Positions 16,250-23,847 of a DNA stretch of 28,593 nucleotides are shown here, piece after piece. Source of the DNA: Thermoplasmata archaeon (GTDB lineage: Archaea > Thermoplasmatota > Thermoplasmata > Thermoplasmatales > Thermoplasmataceae); assembly GCA_021797025.1 (NCBI GenBank), contig JAKAAK010000008.1, positions 1 through 28,593 on the forward strand, written 5' to 3'. Below the pieces are notes generated by a model. The model saw nothing but the letters and a program-made list of their open reading frames with translations. It searched no databases and was not told the DNA's origin. A program made the position numbers and the translations under genes. Position 1 is the first letter of the stretch; each line of letters starts with the position of its first letter.

Positions 16250-17467
16250 TTAGATATTCAGGATAGAACCATAACCTATAAGGCGCCATCTGTTGGATAT
16301 ACGCCTGCCTATTGCCATACGGTCGTTTATATTTGCGGCAACCGGGTATTTTAAAGATACACTTACTTTGTTATCCTTTATAGATATTACTGAACCTATA
16401 GTATTGGCAGTGCCCACTGTCAGCATGATTATTTCGTTTGGTTTCAGGGGCTCCACTATGACCTCTTCATCAAATCCTACAACCCGGTTCAGCAAGTGTA
16501 TATCCATTTCAAGGTTAAATACTGTTTTCGGCACATGACCTTTTAATCCAACTATACGACCTGTAAATGAGTCACCTTTGGTTAAAAATGGATCCAGTTC
16601 AGTTCCCACGGCAGCCAGTCCACCGGGTACTATTGATTTGTAGGAGGATGATCCGGCCATCAATGATGTTATCTTTGTGGTGACATTTTCCCACACAGTT
16701 TTATTACCCCTTGTTTCCTGGACTCCCGGTGAAATTTCTATTTCATCACCCACGGTTAATTTTCCTCTTATAAGTGCACCACCAAGTACCCCGCCTTTCA
16801 GATCAGAGGGAGATGTTCCTGGTTTGTTGATATCAAAAGATCGGGCGATATACATCATAGGCGTATCGTCTTCCCTGAATGCAGGTGTTTTGATAATTTT
16901 TTCTATGGCTTCCAGAACTATGTCTATATTGGTATTATGATAGGCACTGACTGGAATTACCGGAGCATTTTCAGCAATGCTGCCTTTCAAAAAGCTTTTA
17001 ATTTCATTGTAACTTTCAAGAGCCCTTTCACGGGTAACAAGATCTATTTTGTTCTGTACTACAATTATTTCCTTAATACCCATGATTTCCAGAGCAGTTA
17101 GATGTTCCCTGGTCTGCGGTTGCGGACAGGATTCATTGGCTGCAATAACCAGGATAGCCCCATTCATGATTGCCGATCCTGCGAGCATTGTCGCCATTAG
17201 AGTTTCATGGCCCGGTGCGTCAACAATCGAAATTACCCTGGAAAGCTGGCAATTATCAGATAATTTTTTATTTGAATAAGTTTCCTTGCCGTTTTCGTCC
17301 TTACAGCGGTATATGGGTGTATCGGCATAACCAAGCTTTATGGAAATGCCTCTCTTAACTTCCTCTGAATGAACATCGGTTTTTTTACCTGTGAGTGCAA
17401 AAGTTAAAGTACTCTTTCCATGGTCCACATGCCCGACCATGCCAATATTAACGGAAGGCTGTTCCAT
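16250..17467 (-). CDS. eif2g: Translation initiation factor aIF2 subunit gamma
   Basis: This is the GTP-binding core of archaeal initiation factor 2, which carries initiator Met-tRNA to the small ribosomal subunit. The 405-residue protein shows GHVDHGKST (12-20, G1), VDAPGHE (82-88, G3) and QNKIDL (G4), followed by two beta-barrel domains. The zinc-knuckle region before G3, which holds four cysteines in many archaea, here has only Cys55 and Cys73 and is probably zinc-free. The start codon overlaps the S6e stop by one base (TAATG), so the two are translationally coupled, a common archaeal arrangement. Confidence 0.95.
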   Translation of the reverse strand: MEQPSVNIGMVGHVDHGKSTLTFALTGKKTDVHSEEVKRGISIKLGYADTPIYRCKDENGKETYSNKKLSDNCQLSRVISIVDAPGHETLMATMLAGSAIMNGAILVIAANESCPQPQTREHLTALEIMGIKEIIVVQNKIDLVTRERALESYNEIKSFLKGSIAENAPVIPVSAYHNTNIDIVLEAIEKIIKTPAFREDDTPMMYIARSFDINKPGTSPSDLKGGVLGGALIRGKLTVGDEIEISPGVQETRGNKTVWENVTTKITSLMAGSSSYKSIVPGGLAAVGTELDPFLTKGDSFTGRIVGLKGHVPKTVFNLEMDIHLLNRVVGFDEEVIVEPLKPNEIIMLTVGTANTIGSVISIKDNKVSVSLKYPVAANINDRMAIGRRISNRWRLIGYGSILNI

Positions 17468-17856
17468 TACTGTTCTCCTTTCTGTTCCTCTTCTTCAGCG
17501 GCATCAAGAGGTTTTGTTCCATACTGTGTCACCACAAGATTCAGCTGTGAAATGTCGGAACCTATTATGTTTCCTCTGAATGTAACCCTTTTTCTAATGC
17601 CGTTTTTACCCTTCCTGCCTGAATTGTAAGATACAAGTATTCTTTTCTTCCCGGCGATGGATAAATCCTTTTTCATTGGGAAGCCATCATTTGCGCTTCC
17701 ACCTGTAACCTTCAATTTATATCCGGGCATTTCAAAAAATATACCATCTATTTCTTCTCCTATTTTTCTTCCAGCAAGGGAACCCAGAACATCCTCTGAA
17801 ATTTCCTTTTTATACGTTTTTCCAGTTTTCCTGTCCGCAACTACTGCTACAACCAT
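17467..17856 (-). CDS. rps6e: Ribosomal protein S6e
   Basis: A component of the archaeal 30S subunit, 129 residues, close to the usual archaeal length. Family marks are the GYKLKVTGGSANDGFPM block, RILVSYNSGRKGKNGIRKR and VTFRGNIIGSDISQLNLVV. The C-terminal tail is acidic (AAEEEEQKGEQ). A GGTG ribosome-binding site precedes the ATG, and an AT-rich box (17871-17884 on the minus strand) lies close upstream. A structured region farther upstream could also belong to its leader. It is followed directly by aIF2-gamma. Confidence 0.95.
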   Translation of the reverse strand: MVVAVVADRKTGKTYKKEISEDVLGSLAGRKIGEEIDGIFFEMPGYKLKVTGGSANDGFPMKKDLSIAGKKRILVSYNSGRKGKNGIRKRVTFRGNIIGSDISQLNLVVTQYGTKPLDAAEEEEQKGEQ

Positions 17857-17899
17857 AATTTACACCTTGAGTTTTATTTATTCCTGATCATGTTTCCGT

Positions 17900-18057
17900 C
17901 GTTCAACTGCATTTACCTATCATACAGGCAAGCTTATAGCTGGTTGACGCCTCTAGGTCAGGGTGGGAGGCTATTCATTATCCCTTCCGGGAATCACTCC
18001 ACAGCTTTCTTATATTACTCTACAAGAGAGCGCCTTACCATTTCAGGTGTGGGCGAT
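17900..18057 (-). ncRNA. Candidate structured RNA or long leader upstream of S6e
   Basis: No gene fits this stretch, yet it is about 50% GC (63 of 125 bases in 17938-18062) in a genome whose intergenic DNA is far richer in AT. Several hairpins can be drawn: CGCC/GGCG (18031-18034 with 18052-18055) continued by ACC/GGT; CTCT/AGAG (18018-18028); an outer GTGGGAG/CTCCAC stem (17963-18002) enclosing TCCC/GGGA, whose loop reads GGAA on the minus strand; and GCCTC/GAGGC (17949-17971), which excludes the outer stem. A strong TATA-like run at 18063-18082 would start a minus-strand RNA near 18045-18055. It matches no RNA family I know: I checked for tRNA, 5S, SRP and RNase P signatures. The strand and ends are inferred. 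Confidence 0.45.
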
Positions 18058-18198
18058 ACTGGATTATATATTAATATATAAGTTTATTTTTATTAAGAAA
18101 AGTTACCGGGGCATTTGCAATGGCAATTTTCCAATGAATATGGAATATATATTCTCTTTTGATTTTAAGACAGGATATTCAGTGGAGACCACGGTAGT

Positions 18199-18747
18199 TT
18201 ATCTTATATTATTTAAAATAAGAAAATTTATCAAATTGTTGATTGCCTTGCCTCTGTGGGATATTAAATTTTTCTCTGCAGGTGATAACTGGGAAAGGGC
18301 CAGATCGTATCCGTCCGGGATGAATATTGGATCATAACCAAACTTATTTCCGTTGTTTTCTTTATCTGCAATTGTCCCTTTTAAGATTCCTGTAAATTGC
18401 TGCACTTTATTATCCTGCATTAGGGAAATAACCGTCTTAAAGTATGCATTTGACCCCGAAGCCAGTTTAATTATGCCGGTGTTTCCGATTGTATCCTGCA
18501 CATATGATGCATATGGACCTGGAAATCCATTCAACTGTTCTATGTAAAGCCCGGTATCATCTATGAAAAATGGCTGCTCTATATCCTTGCCCAGTTTAAT
18601 ACAGCTATCCCGGCAGATAACAGCGTTGTCATCTGCCTGTATTTCCTCATATTTTTTTCTGTACCAGGATAGTGGCAATCCCACCTTCTCAAAGGCAACG
18701 GAAACTTCCAGATATTTATGTTCATTGCTTGTTATGAATTTTAACAT
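18199..18747 (-). CDS. rdgB: XTP/dITP pyrophosphatase (RdgB/HAM1/Ham1p family)
   Basis: It hydrolyses non-canonical purine nucleoside triphosphates (ITP, dITP, XTP) to monophosphates and pyrophosphate, cleansing the nucleotide pool. Motifs are FITSNEHKYLE (the family's TxN..K opening), EIQ, FFIDDTGLYIE, FPGPYASY, FGYDPIFIP and SHRGKA. I choose the ATG at 18747 (182 residues) because MLKFITSN is the typical start and the minus-strand TATA-like sequence then lies about 24 bases upstream; an ATG at 18753 adds two residues. It stands alone between the candidate RNA and the Kae1-Bud32 gene. Confidence 0.93.
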   Translation of the reverse strand: MLKFITSNEHKYLEVSVAFEKVGLPLSWYRKKYEEIQADDNAVICRDSCIKLGKDIEQPFFIDDTGLYIEQLNGFPGPYASYVQDTIGNTGIIKLASGSNAYFKTVISLMQDNKVQQFTGILKGTIADKENNGNKFGYDPIFIPDGYDLALSQLSPAEKNLISHRGKAINNLINFLILNNIR

Positions 18748-18787
18748 GCACATATATTATTTCATGATTAAAATTGATTTATATTAT

Positions 18788-20386
18788 CTATACGTATCTC
18801 CGCCTCTGAATAATTTCATTCAGTGTGCCCATTACCAACTCTGAATTATCCGATACGGCCATATATGATTTCAGGAATATTTCTTCCAGTAACCGGCTGT
18901 ATCCTGAAAACAGGCTTTTAAAGGATTCAGTGAGGAGAAATATATCATCAGCCATATCTTCAACTGTACAGTTTATATTCCCCATGCTGGGGTCAAGTAA
19001 ATATATTCTATTCCCTGATATCATTATATTATTCGGGTTCAGATCCCCGTGGGAAAGAAATAAATTATGCATCCTGGCTATTATTCTACCCAGATCCTTG
19101 ATTTTATCCTCGTAAAATTTGTTTTCTCTTATGAATTTATTTAGTGTTATACCTTCAATTTTCTCCATTGTTATTGAAAAATCATAACGATCAAAGTCAT
19201 AAATCAAAGGTACGTCTATTCCCTTTTCCTTCAATTTATAGAGTATATTGAATTCATTTCTGATGCGTTCATTTCTGATCCTCCTGTCCAGATCTTTATT
19301 TCTGTAATTTTTTTCCATGCGGGTTTTTTTAATGGTTTTCCTTCCGTAAAATTCAGTGTCATCTATGGACGCCTCTGCTCCCCTGTTGCTGTTCACTTTT
19401 GTTTCATTTGAGTCAATCCAGGGAACTTCAACCTCATCTATTCTGAATTTCTGGTTCACCTTTGTATCCATTATGCTCTGCCTCTGACCGGAAAGATACA
19501 TCAGCATGCCTGCCTGGGCAATCATGGCACCATTATCCATACAGTATTTTTTATCGGTAAGATATGCCCTGTAACCGGATGATATGGCCATCTGCTCCAC
19601 CATATTCCTCAATCTGTCATTCCTTGCCACACCGCCTGCCAGCAGTATTTCTTCCTTATCTGTATAGTAAAGTGCCCTTTCCAGAACTTCCACGAGCATT
19701 GCAAATGTTGTTTCCTGAACACTGTAACAGATATCTTCAGATTTTTCTGTTCCAATAAGGTTTCTTGCTGCAGTGTATATCCCGGAAAACGATGTATCCA
19801 TGCCCTTTACCGAATAGGGCAGGTTCAGGAGTTTATTTCCCCTTAATGCCATTTTTTCTATTACAGGACCACCTGGGAAGGGTATATTCAGATCCCGGGC
19901 AAACTTGTCGAGCATGTTGCCCAGTCCAATATCCATGGTTTCGCCCAGAACTTTATATGAGTTGTTTTCATGGGCTATAATCTGTGTATTCCCCCCTGAA
20001 ATATATAGCATGACAGGGTCTTTTGCCCCTGAAAGCTTTCTTCCGATTTCCACATGCCCCAGTGGATGATTAACACCAATTACAGGAATATTGTATTTTA
20101 TAGAGAACGCACGTGCGGCAGTAGCAACTACCCTGAGGCATGGGCCCAGACCCGGACCCATTGAAAATGCCACCAGGTCAATATCTTCCGGTTTTGCATG
20201 GCACTGGTCAAATGCCTGCTTCATTACAGGTACAATATTATCGGCATGGTGTATTGCGGCTTCCCTGGGATGTATACCGCCTTTATCCGGAATGTAAGTA
20301 GAAGAATAATTTGATAATATAGAGGTTTCATCAACGATTCCTGCACTTACGGTATGGGCTGTTCCTTCCAGTCCCAGAACTTTCAT
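18788..20386 (-). CDS. Kae1-Bud32 fusion, tRNA t6A37 synthesis (KEOPS)
   Basis: This bifunctional protein contains both the t6A transferase and the regulatory kinase/ATPase of the KEOPS complex. Residues 1 to about 325 are Kae1/TsaD: metal ligands His107 and His111 in [37 protein letters not shown] and [11 protein letters not shown]. After a linker, residues from about 340 are the minimal kinase Bud32: [25 protein letters not shown], catalytic loop HGDLNPNNI (446-454) and the metal-binding Asp465. The usual DFG is here DPS (465-467). A Kae1-Bud32 fusion is known in several archaea. The other KEOPS subunits (Cgi121, Pcc1) are not in this window. Confidence 0.95.
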   Translation of the reverse strand: MKVLGLEGTAHTVSAGIVDETSILSNYSSTYIPDKGGIHPREAAIHHADNIVPVMKQAFDQCHAKPEDIDLVAFSMGPGLGPCLRVVATAARAFSIKYNIPVIGVNHPLGHVEIGRKLSGAKDPVMLYISGGNTQIIAHENNSYKVLGETMDIGLGNMLDKFARDLNIPFPGGPVIEKMALRGNKLLNLPYSVKGMDTSFSGIYTAARNLIGTEKSEDICYSVQETTFAMLVEVLERALYYTDKEEILLAGGVARNDRLRNMVEQMAISSGYRAYLTDKKYCMDNGAMIAQAGMLMYLSGQRQSIMDTKVNQKFRIDEVEVPWIDSNETKVNSNRGAEASIDDTEFYGRKTIKKTRMEKNYRNKDLDRRIRNERIRNEFNILYKLKEKGIDVPLIYDFDRYDFSITMEKIEGITLNKFIRENKFYEDKIKDLGRIIARMHNLFLSHGDLNPNNIMISGNRIYLLDPSMGNINCTVEDMADDIFLLTESFKSLFSGYSRLLEEIFLKSYMAVSDNSELVMGTLNEIIQRRRYV

Positions 20387-20472
20387 GTTACCATATTACA
20401 GTATATTATTTTATATTTAATATCAAAAATGATAATTGTATAATATTTTATATTTTAAAGGATATTTTGATT

Positions 20473-20745
20473 TTAATCCTTGTATTTGATTGCGGATGAT
20501 GCTCTGAACACAAATTTATCCTTGGCAGGAACTTTTATTTCTTCTCTGGTTTTTGGATTCCTTGCAACTCTCTCTTTCTGTTCTTTTCTCTCAAAAATAC
20601 CGAAATCAGCCAGGTTAACCTTCTTTCCTTCGTTAACGGAGTCAACAGTCTCCTTCAGAAATGCTGTTATTATCTCAGCTGTTTTCTTCTGGGTTGTGTT
20701 AGTATTGCTGGCAACTTTCTTGGACAATTCACTTATACCTACCAT
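20473..20745 (-). CDS. HU-type histone-like DNA-binding protein (HTa-like)
   Basis: This 90-residue protein belongs to the bacterial HU/IHF fold and corresponds to the Thermoplasma protein HTa, which compacts the chromosome in place of archaeal histones. The helical dimerisation half runs to about residue 45, then comes the beta-arm signature LADFGIFERKEQ, with RVARNPKTREEIKVPA carrying the RNP tip that inserts into the minor groove. It ends in FRASSAIKYKD. A GGTG site precedes the ATG, and a TATA box tgttatataa (20771-20780, minus strand sense ttatataaca) lies 33 bases upstream, giving a short leader. Such genes are characteristic of Thermoplasmatales and presumably came from bacteria. Confidence 0.94.
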   Translation of the reverse strand: MVGISELSKKVASNTNTTQKKTAEIITAFLKETVDSVNEGKKVNLADFGIFERKEQKERVARNPKTREEIKVPAKDKFVFRASSAIKYKD

Positions 20746-20976
20746 TGTTTCACCAATAGTTAATGCATTTTGTTATATAAAAACTTTTCTATGAAAAACA
20801 ATTCAGAATCCTGTATTTACAGGATAAGAGTAAATTTTTGGAATAATATGAGGTTTTTTAACCTATCTTATAATTTATATACCAGAAAAAAGTTTTAGAA
20901 TTTAATGCATAATAATGATTTTAACTGGTATTATTCAGCTCCCTAAAAATTATATACGGCATAAATATAAACTCAC

Positions 20977-21798
20977 ATGAGATTAATAGAAAACTGGTTT
21001 TCAGAAAGGTACTCGGACAATTTGCAACTTTCGTTCAGAATAAAGGACCAACTGCTTTCCATAAAAACTGACTATCAGAGAATAGATTTGTTTGATACAT
21101 ATGATTTTGGAAAATTATTATCTATAGATGGCACTGTACAGCTTACAGAAAAAGATGAGTACATTTATCATGAAATGATAACAATGATACCCTATTACTT
21201 TAATTCAAAACCTTCCAGGGTTTTAATTATAGGCGGTGGTGATGGGGGAGCTGCAAGGCGCCTGGTTGATCTCGGCATTGAAAATATTGTAAACGTAGAA
21301 ATAGATGGCAATGTTGTAGAAGTAGCAAAAAAATATTTTCCTGCAATATCATCATCTTTCAAGGAAAAGAACGTCAATTTGATCATCGGGGATGGAATAA
21401 AATACATAAAGGAAAGCAAAGATAAATTTGACAGGATAATAATTGACTCTACCGATCCCGTGGGCCCTGCTGAAGGTTTATTCTCAGAAGAGTTCTATAA
21501 GGATATCCAGTCACATCTGACACCAAATGGAATAGTTGTAACGCAATCAGGTTCTCCCTATTATCAGCCAACAGCGCTTTCAATGGCCCATAATGGTATG
21601 GCAAGGATTTTTAAATATGTCAAAACTTACTGCGCATTTATACCAACTTATCCCAGCGGGCTGTGGTCATTTACAATGGCATCCAGTGAAGAATTTAAAA
21701 AGAGGGATGAGCCCACTGTAACCGGCAAATATTTCAATAAAGATATCCTCGAGGGGTCTTTTTACCTCCCTGAGTTTGTCAAGAATTTAATAAAATAA
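20977..21798 (+). CDS. speE: Polyamine aminopropyltransferase (spermidine synthase)
   Basis: It transfers an aminopropyl group from decarboxylated S-adenosylmethionine to putrescine or another diamine or agmatine. The 273-residue protein has the small N-terminal beta domain, then the Rossmann domain: [11 protein letters not shown] (57-67), the nucleotide loop [10 protein letters not shown] (86-95), VEID (107-110), catalytic Asp157 within DSTDP (157-161), and TQSGSP. In archaea the acceptor varies, so agmatine or longer amines are possible. A TATA box (20948-20956) lies 25 bases before the ATG, predicting a leaderless message. It ends directly against the convergent membrane-protein gene. Confidence 0.94.
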   Translation: MRLIENWFSERYSDNLQLSFRIKDQLLSIKTDYQRIDLFDTYDFGKLLSIDGTVQLTEKDEYIYHEMITMIPYYFNSKPSRVLIIGGGDGGAARRLVDLGIENIVNVEIDGNVVEVAKKYFPAISSSFKEKNVNLIIGDGIKYIKESKDKFDRIIIDSTDPVGPAEGLFSEEFYKDIQSHLTPNGIVVTQSGSPYYQPTALSMAHNGMARIFKYVKTYCAFIPTYPSGLWSFTMASSEEFKKRDEPTVTGKYFNKDILEGSFYLPEFVKNLIK

Positions 21799-22164
21799 TT
21801 ATTTTTTAATTCCCCATTTTCGCTTCGCTTCTATAAGAAGGTCGTGATAGCGGGAACCGAATCTTTTTGATATTCTCTCGAGATCAGGCAGATTGGAAAT
21901 AAATGTCTTTTTGCTTGAACTCTGTAAAAGATTTTTGAACTTTGACATGTCATTGATCAGGGAATATGACATATAAGCAAAATATGAAAATACAATAATA
22001 GAAACAATTAAAACCCAGTACTGCCATGCACCGATAGATTGCAATGAAAATATCCTGATCAGGGATGCATTACGGAATAACAGATCATTTAAAGATATGA
22101 TAAAGAAAAAAATTGAAATAAAGCTTATTGCTAAAGTAAATAAATAAATTTTATCCTTATACAT
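21799..22164 (-). CDS. Small two-helix membrane protein
   Basis: The function is unknown. The 121-residue protein has two hydrophobic helices (about 8-27 and 48-68) and a basic cytoplasmic tail of about 50 residues (KRFGSRYHDLLIEAKRKWGI). The layout resembles a small family of Thermoplasmatales membrane proteins (I think DUF3198), but I am not sure of the name. It follows the COG4004-like gene by 22 bases and may be the last gene of that minus-strand unit. Its stop abuts the end of speE with no gap. Confidence 0.7.
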   Translation of the reverse strand: MYKDKIYLFTLAISFISIFFFIISLNDLLFRNASLIRIFSLQSIGAWQYWVLIVSIIVFSYFAYMSYSLINDMSKFKNLLQSSSKKTFISNLPDLERISKRFGSRYHDLLIEAKRKWGIKK

Positions 22165-22186
22165 TTACATCTCATAAACAAGTACA

Positions 22187-22474
22187 CTATTTAGACATTA
22201 GCTTCTTTCTTTCCTTTGATGTGTAGCCAGTCAGTTTCTCAATAAAATCATTGAAGAATTTAATGGTTTCGCCGGGATTTTTATACTGCATATCTGTCTC
22301 AGTATCCACATATAATTTCTTGCCATCAGTCCAGAGTTCTACTTTTGTGATTCCGGGGTAGGATGACACGATATGACTATCCTCTTCTTTAAAGTCCATA
22401 TTGTATGATTTTAAAACATCAATTATTGTGGAATTGCTAATCTTAATAGTTTTTTTAACTGGATATGTTCTCAT
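22187..22474 (-). CDS. COG4004/DUF5611-type small protein
   Basis: The function is unknown. The 95-residue protein has an alpha/beta pattern: an initial beta strand (YPVKKTIKI), a helix (IDVLKSYNMDF), three beta strands (VELWTDGKKLYVDTETD) and a final helix (IKFFNDFIEKLTGYTSKER). It resembles the archaeal family of Thermoplasma TA0095, a two-layer sandwich structure. The ATG has GGTGA eight bases before it, and the gene starts eight bases after the TIM-barrel gene stops, so it is translated from that message. Family recognition is from memory of pattern, not a search. Confidence 0.75.
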   Translation of the reverse strand: MRTYPVKKTIKISNSTIIDVLKSYNMDFKEEDSHIVSSYPGITKVELWTDGKKLYVDTETDMQYKNPGETIKFFNDFIEKLTGYTSKERKKLMSK

Positions 22475-22482
22475 TTTTTCAC

Positions 22483-23496
22483 CTATATTTTCTTTGTAAG
22501 TTTTTTCTGGTATTTTTTTGAAAGAGCTCTCCAGTACATAAGCTCCATATACTGGGCATCATGCTCCAGAAGTGGTGACATAGAAATTATATTCATATCT
22601 CTATCGCTGGAGGATATTACCTCTGCAAGTGTCTCAAATTTCAGGTCGCCATGTTTGATTGCGGTTATCTTCAACTCATTCCCATTGTCATATTCTACTC
22701 CACCGAATTCCGTATATAGATCGTATTTGGCATATTTTGAAAATGAGTTCATAACATCCTCAAAGTTTTTCGCATCTATCAGTGACCCATTATTTATGGA
22801 ATGTATGTGCGGGAAATTCAAAATCGGCTCTACGTCTGGAATTCGTTCAGCAAGATAGAATAACTCTTTCTGGGTCCCGAATAGATCTTTTTTCCCTGAC
22901 GCCTCTATGCCTATATACGGATAGCCCTTTTCATGTGAAAATTCCCGGGAGATTGATGAATATACATCAAGCGCTATTTTCTGGCTTTCAGATTTTTTCT
23001 TTGTATAGAATCCGGTGTGTGTGATTATCCTCTTTGCCCCCATTGCACGGCCGATGAGAAGAGACCACCTCAGATGGTTGATGGATTTCTCAGCCATCTC
23101 GCCTCCGTTTAACATATCCATGTAATAGGGTGCATGCATGGAAATATCAACATCAAGCTCTTTTGCGATTTCACTTCCTGTTTTCAGGTCTTCGTAATTC
23201 CGGGCCATGTTCCAGAATATTTCCTGTATTATATCATCTTCTTCAATCTCGTTTTCAGTGCCTATACTTTTATAATTTCCATTTTCATCAGGTCTGAGAA
23301 CATCAACTATAATGGAATCATCAACATCTTTTGGATACATACCCACGTACTCTATTGCAGGGTCCTCACTTACATTGACGCGCAATAGTTGAACCTCAAG
23401 AGAGTTCAATCCTAGATTTCCTATATCTTCTATAGAATCTATATATGTTCTCCCCTTACTGGTAAGTGGTATTCCAGCAACACCAAACTTAATCAT
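22483..23496 (-). CDS. TIM-barrel protein, endonuclease IV / sugar isomerase superfamily
   Basis: This 337-residue xylose-isomerase-like TIM barrel is related to AP endonuclease IV. Likely metal ligands are His121 (SMHAPYYMDM), His160 (IITHTGFY), Glu198 (YIGIEASGK), His230/His232 (NFPHIHS) and a later His/Glu in AIKHGDLKFE. The Asp of the endonuclease IV DxxH motif is Asn227 here. An acidic insertion of about 45 residues (45-90) interrupts the barrel after the first strand. A DNA-repair role is possible but the altered motif leaves a sugar-type substrate open. A TATA box on the minus strand (23517-23528) lies 26 bases upstream, so it is the leaderless first gene of a unit with the two genes downstream. 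Confidence 0.82.
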   Translation of the reverse strand: MIKFGVAGIPLTSKGRTYIDSIEDIGNLGLNSLEVQLLRVNVSEDPAIEYVGMYPKDVDDSIIVDVLRPDENGNYKSIGTENEIEEDDIIQEIFWNMARNYEDLKTGSEIAKELDVDISMHAPYYMDMLNGGEMAEKSINHLRWSLLIGRAMGAKRIITHTGFYTKKKSESQKIALDVYSSISREFSHEKGYPYIGIEASGKKDLFGTQKELFYLAERIPDVEPILNFPHIHSINNGSLIDAKNFEDVMNSFSKYAKYDLYTEFGGVEYDNGNELKITAIKHGDLKFETLAEVISSSDRDMNIISMSPLLEHDAQYMELMYWRALSKKYQKKLTKKI

Positions 23497-23736
23497 TCTA
23501 TGATTAATATATCTAGCTTATTTTAACCTTTTGCAAATTACAACATTGCCATGATACACTAATTATTGGCTTAACAATCCGGGCACGGGTTCTGGAAAAT
23601 CTATAAAAATATCTATATTAATTGGTGTCTAAAATGCCCAGATTTATAACTATGTGTTATTTTCGGCACTAAAATCATGTAACAATAACATAACTGGCAA
23701 CGAATAGATTATATACATTTTAAACATAACAATTTA
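23497..23736. other. Divergent promoter gap before dnaG
   Basis: This AT-rich gap separates the minus-strand TIM-barrel unit from dnaG. It holds the TIM-barrel TATA box (23517-23528), a second strong TATA-like run near 23600-23615 with nothing obvious downstream, a small GC-rich patch (about 23576-23597), and the TATA box ttatata (23709-23715) for the dnaG transcript. No tRNA or protein gene is visible. Confidence 0.5.
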
Positions 23737-23847
23737 ATGGTAACTAAAAATTATCATAATAACTTAATTAACATGAATAACGGTGATAGTAATGAATGTC
23801 GATCCAAACATAACAAAATATGTTATCAAAGCAAAGATAGTAACTGA
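23737..23847 (+). CDS. Possible leaderless 36-codon upstream ORF overlapping dnaG
   Basis: An ATG at 23737 lies 25 bases after the centre of the TATA box, so it would sit at the very 5' end of the dnaG transcript. It opens a 36-codon frame (MVTKNYHNNLINMNNGDSNE...) ending in TGA at 23845-23847, 56 bases inside dnaG in another frame. The peptide resembles nothing known. Its position could let it modulate initiation at dnaG, but it may equally be chance. Confidence 0.25.
   Translation: MVTKNYHNNLINMNNGDSNECRSKHNKICYQSKDSN

Noticed and set aside
17881..18082. tRNA, 5S rRNA, SRP RNA or RNase P RNA in the GC-rich gap
   Set aside because: The T-loop consensus, the 5S loop sequences, the SRP helix 8 internal loop and the RNase P conserved blocks were all looked for and are absent, despite a GGAA-capped stem. 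It is kept only as a candidate RNA of unknown type.
17890..18337. Two plus-strand open frames over the candidate RNA
   Set aside because: Their translations have no recognisable features and no ribosome-binding site, and one runs into the oppositely coded pyrophosphatase gene; they look like chance frames.
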